64,000 nt of DNA from Topomyia yanbarensis (taxonomy: Eukaryota; Arthropoda; Insecta; Diptera; Culicidae). Every line of letters starts with the position of its first letter. The first letter of the stretch is position 1. The stretch is taken from the NCBI RefSeq assembly GCF_030247195.1, contig NC_080670.1, positions 158,298,580 through 158,362,579 on the forward strand, given 5' to 3'. A program made the position numbers and the translations under genes. Below are positions 23,230-34,275 of the stretch, one piece after another. The notes beneath the pieces were generated by a model. It was not told the origin of the DNA. It did not search any database and was given only the letters and a program-made list of their open reading frames with translations.

Positions 23230-25700
23230 ACAATTTTATGACCAGTTTGAATTCAACCGAATCCGCTGTGCTACGAGACCACGTTCGCATGTATTGCCAA
23301 AAAAGTGGGGAAGAGTACGCGTGTGAACGTTCGAGAGTGAGTGCAAGCGGTAAAATAGTGCGTTTGTCCAAGGTAAAGAGAGACTATCATCCCACATACA
23401 CACGCATCAAGCGCACACGATGGCAAGAGCGAACCGAACTGCATAATTTATTAACCAAGAGTCCATCTCACTGAACGTGGAGTTACAATAAACGTACGTA
23501 CATAAGTGCGTATACAACACTTTCGCTGTATGGGAGTGCGTGCTACTAGCGAAAAATGCAACCGTTCTTGCTTTACGCGACCGGTGTCGAGCGCGGGGGA
23601 AATGGTTTGTAAACAAAAACGTCCAGCCGAAGATGAGAGCAGAGCCGATGCCTTCTTTGTTCCAGCCACGGTGCGTGTGGCTGCGTTTGTTTTGGATGGA
23701 AGAGTTAGAAAGAAGACCAAAAAAATGCGCGAAATTCGTTTTCGATTAGTGACCGGCTTTTCGTTCGTTTATCATTTCGCAAATCGTACTTGCTGTGTGT
23801 TGTGTGCTAGCGGGGTTGTGTGTACGCACTTTGTCGTCGAACAAGCAGCGAAACCGGTTGGGTGTGTTTTGTTTCGGTAGTAGTGAGTGGTTTTTGCGAA
23901 TTTAGTGATTTTTGGGGGTTTAGATTAATTGAACGGTTTATACGAATTCGTCTGGCGTTTCGGCGGGAGGTTAGATTCCAAGGTCACTACGTGCTCAATT
24001 CAGTATGGCAAATTTTCCAAGAACTGTGTAGTCAGCAAGTTTGGAAACTGGTATCTCAGCAAACTGACATTCGTTTACTGATTTTCGGCGAAATATTTTT
24101 CGAATCTCTTCTATCAAATGTCACTTTCTTAGGAATCTTAGGAAAAAGATGCTTGCTGAGATCACATCTGTTGAGATGTCGACAAAAAGCTGAGATTCGT
24201 CAGAAAAGATTAAATGTGCATGTTTTACTTTGTTTTGGGTCACTTACGCTTTAGATTGGAAGAAAGACATTCAGTTACCTGCAAAAAAAAGATTAAAATT
24301 AGTTTCTGCGTAGTTGTACATATGAACAATTTGTTATCTGTCAATTTGTCAATACTGTCAACTTGTCAATACTGTCAATCTGTCAATACCGTCAATCTAA
24401 TAATTCTGTTAACCTGTCAAGTTACTGAATCAAATAACTGATGATGTCATCCTGATGTCATAAATTTTATTGAAATGAATTTATTTTATATTGAATGGAA
24501 CCTAAGAGAACGGGATCATCAGAAACGATGGAGCAGACTTTTTCTGGCCTATGTCCTTGCGGTACGCCCGTTTTCCCCACAACTCAAAATACTAACTACT
24601 GAGACTAGCGGTCAAACTTTGAGCTCAACTTATCTAAACCACAAAGAAAACAATCCACCATTGCCGCACAAAGACCTTCATCGGTGGTTTCGTAATTAGC
24701 CGAGGCAAGTTCAATGCAAACATACGCGACCAGTATTGAAACGATCATTTGCAACAATAGACTTCCAGCTGCAGGCTCCGATCCCATCACCACCGCCGCA
24801 CACCGGTCAAACTAAACAAGAGGCAATAAAACTGAATTCATCTAACGCTCTTTTTGTGCCAATATTCGTCCACTCGCGTTTCCTTCTGTTCGGACCAAAC
24901 ACACAATGAACTTTTTCGCGTTCTGCGACGACTGCTGCACCACCGCGAATCTAATCTCACCTCCTGTGTTCCAGCTTCCTTCCGCCAGCTGCATCCTCGG
25001 GAGCTTCAACGCAGTAACACGCGTTCGCTCGCATCTAATACGTGCGAAACGAAGCGAAACGCACACCTCACAACCACCAGTAAACCGGGCACTCGAAGTG
25101 TCTAACCATGTGCGAAAAAAAATCGCACATATGCGAGTACAGCACACCACGAAGCTGTAGATAAAAATACACAAAATTCGCAAATTTCGTTTATGTGTCA
25201 AGGTTGTTTCTCTCGGCCGCTCGTCTTCCTCGTCTGTTTTTTCGCCCGGTACCCGCGCACTGGCCGAGCCGGCTCTCCAGTCATTTAGGCCGCCGTTGTT
25301 CGAGACTCGAGTTTTGAACGTGAATAGAAGAATCGGTTGGCAGTTTTGCGAATCGTGCTACAGGCAAATGATTCGCGCTGCCTGGCTGCGATGCGTCGTG
25401 CACCGTCCAGCCAGTGATATGTGTTTGTGCAAACAGATAAGAGAAGAATATTGGCTGCTTCCTCTTTGCTGCGGTACGCGCGCGAGTTGCGTGCGGGTAG
25501 TTCTTTGTCATTTGGCGGAGGTCGCGCCACACAGCTCTTACGATTTATTTTTCAATATCTATGGACTTTGCTAAACGTCAGGGTTGATCCTCAGCTAATG
25601 ATGTTGGTCGAATGGAATCTTCATCGATTCCAGGTGCGAGGCTTCGACTAACGTTTCTATGGACTAAAGTTGATATTCACTCACGGTTTCGTTAGAATTT
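23230..25700. other. GC-richer block, possible host promoter or 5' exon DNA
   Basis: This block is distinct from its AT-rich flanks and has no transposon motif. Many medium-sized frames overlap on both strands (for example 23506-23880, 23820-24254 and 24842-25201), but none shows a domain. It is interrupted by a short minisatellite at 24338-24421. The composition fits mosquito promoter and 5' UTR regions. Start sites and splice sites cannot be fixed from sequence alone. Confidence 0.3.
24338..24421 (+). repeat. Minisatellite of ~9-bp CTGTCAATA units
   Basis: About nine imperfect units of ctgtcaata/ttgtcaat/ccgtcaatc in tandem. Confidence 0.85.
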
Positions 25701-26330
25701 GACCGGGAACTTCAACCCTGTAGTCACGGTAGAAAATTAGCACCAAACAATGGAGCACAGATGGTTCATTTAAGAGTTCTGCGGGTGAGTGCGTATTGGT
25801 GCACGCAATGGCCGATTTGGCGTACACTACGTTGTCGAGGGTGAATTGATATTCGCGAATTCGGGTTCCCCCGGAGTTCCTGCGATGCGATTGGTTTGGG
25901 GAGTGGTAGTGATGGTAGTAGTAATCGTCGTAGTAGTAGTAGTAGTAGGCCGATCGTGTACAAGTTGGCAAAAACTACAAACGTAAATGATGATAATTTT
26001 GAACCTACACTGGCTTCAGATTAGAAAGAACAGAGTTGGTGAAGATTTTGCGCAGGTTTTGAAGGCGATGAGTTCATTGAACTGGCAGAATAAATCAAAG
26101 TGTGCTCGTTATTTTTGTATTATCAACGAATGCTAATGTTTTGACTACTCCACGGTGATTTAAAAAATAGTTTAAAAATAATACTAAATTATAACCATGC
26201 TTTCGAAGCTCTTTTATTTTGAAGGAAAGAAAATGCTCAAGATATTTTTGCTGGTTTTCTACCAACATTATTTGAAGAAAATTGATTTGTGATTTTCAAA
26301 TGATGGCAAATACGAATTCATTTCATTCGG
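25701..26330. other. Unassigned DNA with (GTA)n tract
   Basis: A GTA/TCG triplet run gives a poly-Tyr frame on the minus strand (25681-25971). The rest of that frame has a protein-like composition but matches no family I recognise. Nothing else is seen up to the LINE fragment. Confidence 0.35.
25905..25950 (+). repeat. (GTA)n microsatellite
   Basis: Interrupted GTA triplet run. Confidence 0.85.
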
Positions 26331-26334
26331 TCTA

Positions 26335-26800
26335 AACAGATCTTAAGGCCACTCACGAGGCAGTTAACCACGAGATACTGTTAGCAAAGCTTGATAAGTT
26401 AGGATGTATCGCAAGATTTTGCCACTGTCTTCCATCCATTGTACACAGCGAGGTCGTTGTCCAAATAGGTGACAACGTATCCGAACCCTTTTCTAATTAT
26501 TCTGGAGTTCCTCGCGGTAGCGTAGTAGGTCCGCTACTATTTTCATTGTTCGTGAATACGGTTTTCGTTGTAATACGTGGAGGGAAATTGTTTTACGAAT
26601 TGAAAATATTTTTTGTTATATGGAATGAAGCCGATTGCCGCGAGTGTGTGCAATATCTCATTGATACATTTTACAACTGGTGTCAAAGAAACATGTTGAC
26701 CCTTGACCCTTTGTGTTGCGAAATGCTTTGTCATCCGTTTTCATCGTACAAGGGACATTGTTCATTTCCCAATACAACGTTGTTGGAACTCAGCACGCCT
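26335..26800 (+). pseudogene. LINE RT palm fragment, CR1/Jockey-group
   Basis: Visible in sequence are AVNHEILLAKLDKLG, VVVQIGDNVSEPFSNYSGVP, GPLLFSLFVN and then IDTFYNWCQRNMLTL. These match the palm-to-thumb part of a CR1/Jockey-group RT related to, but distinct from, the LINE at 13.5-15.6 kb. The first palm Asp region has become DLKATHEAVNH, PQGS has become PRGS, and the FADD motif is degraded (the frame reads FYELKIFFV). Both ends are truncated; the right end meets the R1 3' UTR near 26815. Confidence 0.8.
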
Positions 26801-26814
26801 TGACCGCACATGGT

Positions 26815-27040
26815 TTACGCCTTTGACTCCCTTCTTGTACCATTTGGCACCAATTGCTCGTTGAGTCTAGTCCCCGACGGTGGATTCTCCGACGAGAGAA
26901 GCCAACCAACCAGGGTTCCGAGGACAGTCCGGTGATTCCGGTGGAGCATCCCGGTGCTCAGTTGCAGTCCACTCGATTAACCCTCAGCGGTATGTATAGC
27001 CTATTCCAGTACAGAGTGTCCCGGCGGTGATTGCTATTCC
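26815..27040 (-). repeat. R1 copy 1 3' UTR fragment
   Basis: Sequence related to the repeat units of the second R1 copy's 3' UTR (agtccccgacggtgga, attccggtggag), immediately downstream of the ORF2 stop on the minus strand. Confidence 0.6.
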
Positions 27041-28282
27041 GAAACCGTTGCTCGCTGTTCATTACTCCATTTGCGCTGTAAGGCAGTCATGATCTGAGTC
27101 GCCACTCTATTGACCGCGTTCCACGTCATTACGTCGCTTATCAATGTGTGAACGACATTTACGGGATTGATGTCCGGTTCTCCCGTTTCCAGCATATCGC
27201 GTCGAACCTTAGCATTACACTTCATGCTGGAACCCCATATCACAGTTCGATGACGAAACACTAGCTAGCAGACGTAACGTGCTGCTTCTCGGCTCGCCGA
27301 CGTTTAGCATAATCCTAGCTATGCCGTTTGTTGAAGCTCAACCGGTCGTTATTTATCACTTCCAGTTGCTGCAGTGCACGCTTCAATGCATTCACGTATC
27401 CGCTGTACAGCTTTGCAATTGCTGCCCAACAACACATCCGTCTTGTGGTGAGCTATCTGCAGCTTGACCTCATTCATGCAGTTCTCGATCGCGTATATTG
27501 TCTCCGTCGTAGACATTTCCACTTCTTCACATCTATCGTGACCACAGCGCAGTTTCGAACCCCTCTTCGCCTCCATTTAGATGTCTTATCCGAACTCCCG
27601 AGCACTGTCTGAATTGCATCCACTGTCAATGCTTCTTTGCGGAAACCCGAGCTGCATCTTGGACAGTTCGCTATCGCCTTCAATGCATTTCGTCAGCCCG
27701 TTAAGAATTATTCTTTCCAGAAGCTTTCCGAGTGTATCCAGTAGACATATAGGCCTATACGAGGCCGGATCGCCTGGTGGCTGGATTTGGTAGCAACACC
27801 AGCATCTATACCTTCCACATTTTTAGGTTACCTTTATCTATACTTCTGCTGCACCATCCTGAACATGTCCGGGATCGCAGCTTTCAGCACCACGTTTGGT
27901 ATCCCATCCGGACCGGGGGCTTTCTTTGATTTCAGTCGCTTCAATGTTTCTGTAAGCTCATCGTTAGTCACTTGCCGATCGTCCGTGTTTGCTCCTTCCT
28001 CTTCGCCGTACGGTGTCGGTGTTCAGGTAATTGGATCGTGCTTCGGGAAGAGACCCTCAACGATTACCTTCAATTTACCCATGCACATTTCGGCTGGCGT
28101 TGACGAATCCTTCATTTTCGCCATCGCGACTCGGTATCGTCACCCCAGGGATTGGCGTTTATTTCTCGGCACAACTCCTTGTTGCAATCTGACTTGCTAA
28201 GCTTAATTTCCCGTTTTAAAGCGACCCTAGCTCCCCCAAACGCTGTGTTGCGTTCCTCTCTATCTGGCTCCGATACTGCCCA
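27040..28282 (-). pseudogene. R1 copy 1 ORF2: linker, RT remnants, C-terminus
   Basis: High to low coordinates. The linker gives DREERNTAFGGARVALKREI and ELCREINANPWGD (28112-28282). RT fingers give KAPGPDGIPN-like and PDMF-like pieces across frameshifts (27800-27960). At 27474-27683 come FGFRKE-like and STVDAIQTVL-like pieces, then RRGVRNCAVVTIDVK, where the palm breaks off. At 27349-27530 comes the post-FADD segment (EVEMSTTETI, NEVKLQIAHHKTDVLL). At 27034-27261 comes the C-terminus (WNAVNRVATQIMTALQRKW). The catalytic FADD segment and thumb are absent, so the protein cannot work. Confidence 0.85.
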
Positions 28283-28367
28283 AGAAGTTTTATAGCACGC
28301 TACAAGTGCCATCTAAGTTTTGTCAGTTGATATAGAACTACCATGAAGCCTCAATTGTTACTAGGGT
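28283..28367 (+). repeat. Short TIR repeat, copy 2, inside R1 copy 1
   Basis: Same unit as 21829-21917 (gaagttttatagcacgctac ... caattgttactagggt). It sits exactly where the R1 ORF2 jumps from endonuclease to linker, so its arrival is linked to, or was followed by, loss of about 0.6 kb of ORF2. Confidence 0.7.
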
Positions 28368-28690
28368 GCTCTCTGAGCCCACCTTCTGGTTCTGGGACAT
28401 GTTAGCTGCTCCAGCATTAGGCTGAACTGCTCCACTGTTCGTCTTGTAGGAGTGAAACAGCTGCATACAAAGACGCCGTTGATTTTGGCGATTACGAAGC
28501 CTTCGTATGAGCGTTCTACCACTTCTTGAATGGGAAATCTGCTTATAACATATATCGCAACCGTTCCCGATCTATCCAACACTCAGTTACCATCGTCAAG
28601 GGGAACTTGATACGCCTTTGCAATCAAAGCGACGTCACACATTGTTTCAGTCGTAGACTGACACAGTAGTTGCTGTGCTGTGTTACAGTG
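28368..28690 (-). pseudogene. R1 copy 1 ORF2 start: endonuclease N-terminal half
   Basis: The ORF2 start region is recognisable (STAQQLLCQSTTET, IAKAYQVPLDDGN), followed by DRSGTVAIYVISRFPIQEVV, SYEGFVIAKINGVFVCSC and RRTVEQFSLMLEQLT, the usual R1 endonuclease order. The frame is broken by stops upstream of 28582. The later endonuclease motifs (GDFNAW and SDH regions) are missing at the short TIR repeat. Confidence 0.8.
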
Positions 28691-28717
28691 ATTCAAATTT
28701 CTCTGGGTTATCTACCA

Positions 28718-30020
28718 TTAACCTGCAGTCGCCCTTTTGTAGGCAGAGCATTTGAACCCACCCGTCTTATGATCTTTTTCATCAGCTGGAGAGCAAAGCA
28801 TGCACTTCGGCCTTTGCGTATAATCTTTCGCAAGATGATCCGTCTCCCCGCTTTTCCAGCACATTTTGTATCTGTCCGGGCCTTTGCAAACCCCTGCCCA
28901 ATGTCCAAGACCCAAACACTTAAAGCATTTCTCAGCTAATTTATTCACTCGAGGGGTGGCTCTTAATGGTCACCTCGACCACCCAACCGAAACTTTGCCT
29001 ACCTCTAGCGCTTTGCCAGAAGCGTTTACTAGTAAACGTATCATCCCTGTCTGAGTTCCTCCGCACCCCTTCTTCAACCGGATCGTCATGTGCAAGGTCG
29101 CCTGGCTTGCACTGCTGCTTCAGGGCACCTCTCACTTCGTCTTCCATCGTGATCTCATCCAGGTCCTTGCACACGATCACCGTCTCCGAGAGTAAGGCTG
29201 TAATTTCAGCCTCTTCACCCAGAGATTTGGTAATAATTTTCTGCATAGTCGAGCTATTAATCGTGGAATTTTCTTTCAACTCGAAGAGCATCACACTTTT
29301 TTGGGTACGTCTGGTGCTTGTCACATTTTCCCTGAAAACCCTCAGTTCCGGATCCTCTCTGACCTTATTGAGGAGCGCAGCATATGTCGTCGCGTCATTG
29401 GCTTTGACGAGTACGGCTTTGCCCTTTGGCGCTTTCTGTCGAGCCGGAGGTTTTTCTTTCCTTTTCTGCTCCACTTTTCTCTCTTCCTACCCCTTTTGCT
29501 TGTTTCGAGTTCTCTTTTCAACCTACAACGGTACTTAAGCTTTCTCCCGGTTGTGTGGCATCCTTCTTTTCGGCAGTAAGAGCATCTACTTCTTGGGCCC
29601 ACCTGGCGTTCCGGCTGCTGACGAGGTTCTTACCCTCTTTTGAGTCATGGAAACAGGCCTGTTCTCCATTCCAACCAATCTATCCTCCCGTTGTTGGAAG
29701 GAGGGTAAGAAAATAGTAACATTAACCGACGCCAATGTTTGCTCAGTTACAACAACCATCAGCGATTTCGTGTCATACTCATTCACGGCAGACAGTAGCG
29801 CCTTTCGGATTCTGAGAACCACTTCCTTAATGTTCTTATGAGAAACAGTCCACAATCTTGTGGAGTTCCTCCACTAAGCACTTCGCTACCACTACTTCTG
29901 ACTTTTGGGAAGGTTTTCTCATCTACTTCTGCTCTGGTCATTGTTGCTGCAGCTGTTGCTTCGCGGTTGCTGCTACTTCTCCTCCTCCTGTTCTTCCTGA
30001 ATAACTTCAGTTGCCGCTGC
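28718..30020 (-). pseudogene. R1 copy 1 ORF1 (gag-like) with zinc knuckles
   Basis: On the minus strand, the N-terminal part is Arg/Ala-rich (near 29850-30020), then a segment with SVNVTIFLPSFQQREDRLVG (29586-29855), a basic segment, and the conserved core KANDATTYAALLNKVREDPE (28941-29474) with CKDLDEITMEDEV. The C-terminus has three CCHC-type knuckles (28718-28948): CFKCLGLGHWAGVC is intact, the second has two of its Cys replaced (CWKS...H...DY), and the third is CMLC...H...C. Frameshifts near 29470 and 28945 split it into three frames. The role is binding of element RNA. Confidence 0.85.
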
Positions 30021-30790
30021 TGGTGATAATCTCACCAAACCACCTCTGGCGAAGGGATTCGCCGCGCCTGCTCCGTATGTGAGAATTTCGTGTTTATTCT
30101 CCATTTTATTGGGTTCCAACTGCAGGCCGCTAATTCGTTGTAGGTAGTCGCCTCATGTGATCCCATGGTCATCTATGCAAATGGGGAAGCCGTGCTAGGG
30201 TTGACACTATCCTTCATGGGGAGTAGCGTTCCAAACCGGATCGTCGTAAAATCGGGAATGGTCCATCCGGACCTAGTACCACTAATTAATTGGTGACGAG
30301 TTTTGAACCTACCAGGAGACCTGCCAGGGTGTTTAAGGGACGAAAGCAGCCGTGTTGTTAGCCCCCTTGCCATTTCAAGTTGATATCATTCTTCTTTATT
30401 CAGGAACAGCATGTCTGTCAGCCGAAAGCTGCCGTCCAGTTCATGATCTGCGTCGTCTGTCCCTTGACGTTCGCAATGACCAGTATGCCGTAATCAGGAT
30501 GCTACTAGCGTCGATTCTGATGTGCCGGTTGGTACAGAGGTTCGGCTAGGGAGCTTTTATTGCGAATGTTTCTTGATTTCTAATATCTAAGGATCTGAGC
30601 AGAAGCGGCAGAGACACGCTTCGTTGGATTTGCGTTTGGAATTATGGTATTTTTAGAGGTTTCGCAGAGCCAAATGCTGCCCAATCCCACCACATCCTAG
30701 TAAGACTCCCCATCTCTCAGTAGGTCCGGCGCAGGTGGTGTATTGGGGGTGTCGTTAAGCCCCTGAACTCCTGTCATTCTTGTCATTGCT
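30020..30790 (-). other. R1 copy 1 5' leader
   Basis: Non-coding sequence upstream of ORF1. Two stretches match the leader of the plus-strand R1 at 6652-6990: 'ccaaccggcacatcagaatcg', also seen at 6656-6676, and the stretch around 'gaccatgggatcacatgagg' at about 30150-30175. The 5' limit is set where it meets the other R1's poly-A end and is approximate. Confidence 0.6.
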
Positions 30791-30830
30791 TCACTCTTTC
30801 TATGTGTGATATATTTTTTGATTTTTTTTT

Positions 30831-31169
30831 ACTTGGTGGTAAATCTTTCACGCCGACCCAGTACACGTTTAGTAGTCAGACCATTCTACTGATTTCATTC
30901 ATCGTATGCTAAAGTGAGAGACTCTGAACAGAAAAAAATAACTCTGAACCCTACTCCTCTAACCTCTACCAAGGAATCCGTCAATTGACTGATCCCCCGA
31001 ATTCCATATGAAATGACTACTTCGGAGGAAGGCTTTGCTTATGCACTTCACTTGATTCCAGGTCTAGCTGGTCATGCTAGTTCACTGGTCTCATAACTAT
31101 CATACCAGTCCTGCACGGCATGATATTATACATACGCTTCTCTCTGCATTGACCAGTTGAATGCCGTGC
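30831..31169 (-). other. R1 copy 2 distal 3' UTR
   Basis: Non-coding sequence between the repeat units and the A-tail. No separate feature is recognised. Confidence 0.5.
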
Positions 31170-31960
31170 TCGATCCAGCGATTCCGGTTGGAGAGTGGTT
31201 TCCGATTCACTGTTGCCCCAAACGACCCTATACTGGTGGTTTTTTTGTGTTCGGTGCTACTCAGCGTGGAGGTGGAGGTAGCCTACCTCGGCGGAGAGAT
31301 CCCCGGCGAAAGAATGTCTTTCGCAACCGTTGACGAACGCGTCATACTCGCTTCGATACAGTCCGGCAGAATGCTGAGGTCTGTCTAGCGATTCAAATGG
31401 AGGATTGCTTTCGGTTCACTGGTACCCCGACGATTTAACCAGGCGATCCGCTACGGACTACTCGAAATAGTCTCCGACGGTTGATCTTTCCTACTCTGAG
31501 GAAGAGTTCCCCGGCAGTGGAAGATCTTCTGAAACCGATGCTACCCGGGCAGATGACGAGATCAGTTCTGCGATACTGGGTGGAGGGTGATTTCTAGGTC
31601 ACAGGCGCCCCGATGACCATTTGCCGGTGCTACTTCACGAACTACTCGAATTAGTCCCCGGCAGTGGGCTTAGCCTACACCAGAGGAGAAATTTCCCGAC
31701 GTCAAAAGTTCTCTCAAAACCGTTATCGCGATGCTGGTCGGTTAGGTGCTAAGGGCAGTCCTGCGATTCCGGGGGAGAATGACTTCCGGTTCTCAGGTGT
31801 CCCGATGACCTATCATCGACCATGCGTGCGCTCAGTCCACGGCGGTGGATCTAGCCTACTCCGGTCGCGCCCGCTGGTCTTTTTTATCTCTCTTCAGCAG
31901 ACGGCGATTCCGGTTGGAGTGTAACTTCCTGTTCATCGGTGTCTCGACGACCCGAAGCCG
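31170..31960 (-). repeat. R1 3' UTR tandem array, about 4 units of ~190 bp
   Basis: Four imperfect units recur at about 31266, 31478, 31661 and 31847 (spacing 183-212 bp). Each contains relatives of 'gtggayctagcctactccgg' and 'gattccggttggagagtg'. Similar units occur in the 3' UTRs at 8.7-9.0 kb and 26.8-27.0 kb. The open frames here are by-products of the repeat. Confidence 0.75.
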
Positions 31961-31972
31961 TGTATTGCTGCG

Positions 31973-33350
31973 TTACTCCTCTCGCCATTTTCGTTGGAAC
32001 GCTGACATGATCTGAATAACTGTTCTCTTCACCGTGTCCCATTTTTCTTTGTCCACGCACATTCTTTGGACAATATTGTTCATGTTGACGTGCTCACCGA
32101 CAATCGTTCTCATTTCGTTTTGCTCGTGGTCGAATTGCGAGCATTCGAAGACCACGTGCCCTGGCGTTTTCTCTACATGACCACACGCGATGCAGAACGG
32201 TGATCTCGCGTGGCCTAACCTATTCAGATATTTCTTGAAACAGCCATAGCCAGACAAGAACTGTGTCATGTGGAAGTGCACCCTGTTCACCCACACCAAC
32301 AGGCATGGAATTAGTCGATGAATCCATCTGCCGTTTACAGCGTCATCCTACTGATGTTGCCACTAGCTTAAGGCATCAGCTCGGGTTCGTTTACGGACTC
32401 CTCTCGTGCCTCTATCCTTCTAACACTGGCTATCTTCTTCGAGTAGAAGGTTTATGGGAATCGTTCCAGCTATCACGTAGGCTTCCTATGACAAGAAAGT
32501 TCGATACGCACTAGACACCCGCATGACCATCAACCTGAACATGCTGTTCAGCCGAGATGTGTTCCCCTTCATGTGCAGTGTCGTCACCCATGCAGGTCCT
32601 ATGTATCTGAGCACCGATGTGGAGACACTCGACAGTAGTCGCTTTTTACTACTGCATATAGCTTCAGAGATAGTGCCGACTTTTACAGCCCTCCTGCATG
32701 CGTGGTCGATGTTGCTATTAAAGCTTAGCCGATCGTCTATCATCACTCTCGGTTGTCTATCTCCACGCTTTGAGTTGATGATACACTCTCCACCCGAAAT
32801 TATCCGCCTCCGTTGCGAGTACTTATACTTTCTCTTGTGATTCGCCGATCACTAGGAGCACCACATCGTCCGAAGTTGCTGGTTCTGGAAGTAGCTCCTC
32901 AGTAGCTGATTCTGGAAGTAGCTCCTCAGAATCATCCTCCGAAACTCTCAGTCGGTGCAGCGAATCGGCGATTGTAGCCCAACTAGCACTGCTGAAGGCG
33001 TTTTTCACATCCAGTGTAGCCACTCCGCAGTAACGGTTTGCTTTTTTCGTTTACTTCTGCACAGCCTCCAGTTTCCACGACCGTTCCAGATGTCGGGGAA
33101 GCTACCATCGATGATACATTTTTGCAACGCGGTCCTAAATATATCCGGGTTCATTAGGATTGCTATTTTCAGATCCACGTTGGGGATACCGTCTGGTACC
33201 GGGCCTTCTTGGATGTTGCCCCCACTATCAGCTCCTCTTTGGTTCTTCTTCGTAGGCACCTATCCGGAAGTACTGCCAGTCCTCTTATCTTCGCCATGGC
33301 AACTCTTTAAGAGTCGCCCCACGGATTTCTTACTGAGCTTGATTTCCTGT
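31973..33350 (-). pseudogene. R1 copy 2 ORF2: RT and C-terminal region
   Basis: High to low: VPDGIPNVDLKIAILMNPDI and CIIDGSFPDIW (33005-33259), ATLDVKNAFSSASWATIADS (palm, first Asp; 32823-33023), DDVVLLVIGESQE (the FADD region with its first residues altered), then MIDDRLSFNSNIDHACRRA and VLRYIGPAWVTTLHMKGN (32486-32746), and NRVHFHMTQFLSGYGCFKKY with the Cys/His cluster CIACGHVEKTPGHVVFEC (31973-32299). Between the palm Asp and the DD motif the coding sequence is replaced by a short duplicated filler (32850-32950). Not functional. Confidence 0.85.
32877..32936 (-). repeat. Filler duplication in R1 RT
   Basis: 'ctggaagtagctcctcag' occurs twice in tandem with 'tagctgatt' between (32884-32928). 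It lies where about 60 or more RT codons, including the PQGS region, are missing. This looks like a deletion repaired with templated insertion. Confidence 0.7.
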
Positions 33351-34275
33351 ATGTGTATTCAAATTTTTTAATTTACACGTTATAGTTAACGTTAGGTAGC
33401 CCTAACCCTATTTTCATATTTTTTCATCGCAGTATATAAATAACTCATTTTGGGCATTATATTCAAATCGTTATAACTTTCGATTCCGCCAATGAAATAT
33501 TTTCAAACTTACAGCAGATATACTTGATTACTTTATCTTTCGAATGCCAAGTACAAATAAGTAGACAAATATTTTTTTTGTTTATAAAGATAGGACCAAA
33601 CCCGTGGATGTTTGCTGGTAGCCTTATGAAACGTGTCATAAAACTTCAAATCGTTATTTCTCTCGAATCTCTGGAAGGATCATTTTGAAATTCACTGAGA
33701 AGATGCTTGGATACTGTATCTTTCGAATGTCGTATGTCAAATTTATGGTCATTGTTTTGTTAATAATGGTTTTAGACACACCGTGTATAACATATAAAAA
33801 CATTTCAAAACTCTAAAAGAGGAACATCGGTCGATTTATTAGATAATAACGATTCAAATTATCCCAGTCAAAAAGGGCAAGTTGCTGACTAACGGGGGGC
33901 TATTTGCCAACTCGGATGCGCCAATTAGGGGGCTGTTTCATATGCAACATTTGGGCGATTTGCCGCCGTCATTTTTTAGCCGCTCTACCCGCCCTTAAAT
34001 CACCCAGGGAACGCACCATTTAATCGCACTTAATTGTCCAATACAAAAATTACAAATATTACTTATTTTCGGATTCACTATCTACTCACATAAACTTATC
34101 ACTACACTAGGTAATCACCACCAAATTATAGGAAGAATCAATGGTTAAATAGGCATTGCACACCAAAACTTACCACAATCTGACTTTTATTAAGAGTTTA
34201 GGTCAGATATCTTGTTCCACTATATTTACACAGGATTCCACAATTTCCCACATTTGTTGGCTAAATGAAGTGCAC
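33351..34275. other. AT-rich DNA with a dispersed-repeat copy
   Basis: Contains the inverted-repeat partner at 33652-33785 and a related upstream unit (about 33465-33545, sharing 'tttatctttcgaatgcc'). No gene is seen. Confidence 0.5.
33652..33785 (-). repeat. Dispersed repeat, inverted partner of 38337-38460
   Basis: The complement of this stretch matches 38337-38460 closely (shared 'cgagagaaa', 'tcgaaagatacagtatcc', 'gtgtgtctaaaaccatta'), so two copies of one mosquito repeat lie in opposite orientation 4.6 kb apart. Confidence 0.8.

Larger units (their letters stand above)
26815..30790 (-). mobile_element. R1-clade LINE, near full span, decayed (R1 copy 1)
   Basis: On the minus strand, from 5' (30790) to 3' (26815), this has a leader, ORF1 with zinc knuckles, an ORF2 endonuclease start, a linker, RT parts, a C-terminal end and a 3' UTR fragment. 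It is the most complete R1 structure in the window, but ORF2 carries at least three internal deletions. These are an endonuclease-linker deletion now occupied by a short TIR repeat (28283-28367), loss of the FADD-containing palm near 27525, and loss of the thumb near 27300. Its 5' end lies next to the poly-A end of a second R1 copy in the same orientation. Confidence 0.85.
30822..33350 (-). mobile_element. R1-clade LINE, 5'-truncated (R1 copy 2)
   Basis: A second minus-strand R1, starting at about 33350 within the linker (EIKLS-like) and ending in an A-tail (T run 30822-30830 on the plus strand). Near the tail it shares 'cgtgtactggg' with the 3' end of the plus-strand R1 at 44.0 kb. Coding content is RT fingers, a palm fragment, the thumb and the C-terminus, then a long 3' UTR with tandem units. 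It lies head-to-tail with R1 copy 1. Confidence 0.85.

Noticed and set aside
25681..25971. 96-codon minus frame with poly-Tyr
   Set aside because: The Tyr run is a GTA microsatellite. The remainder looks protein-like but matches no family I can name, so it is not called a gene.
31161..31924. Plus-strand frames over the R1 3' UTR
   Set aside because: They are by-products of tandem units in a minus-strand LINE.
33395..33412. Telomere-like text 'taaccctattt' and 'ccctaaccctat'
   Set aside because: Only about two units, isolated in AT-rich DNA; chance.
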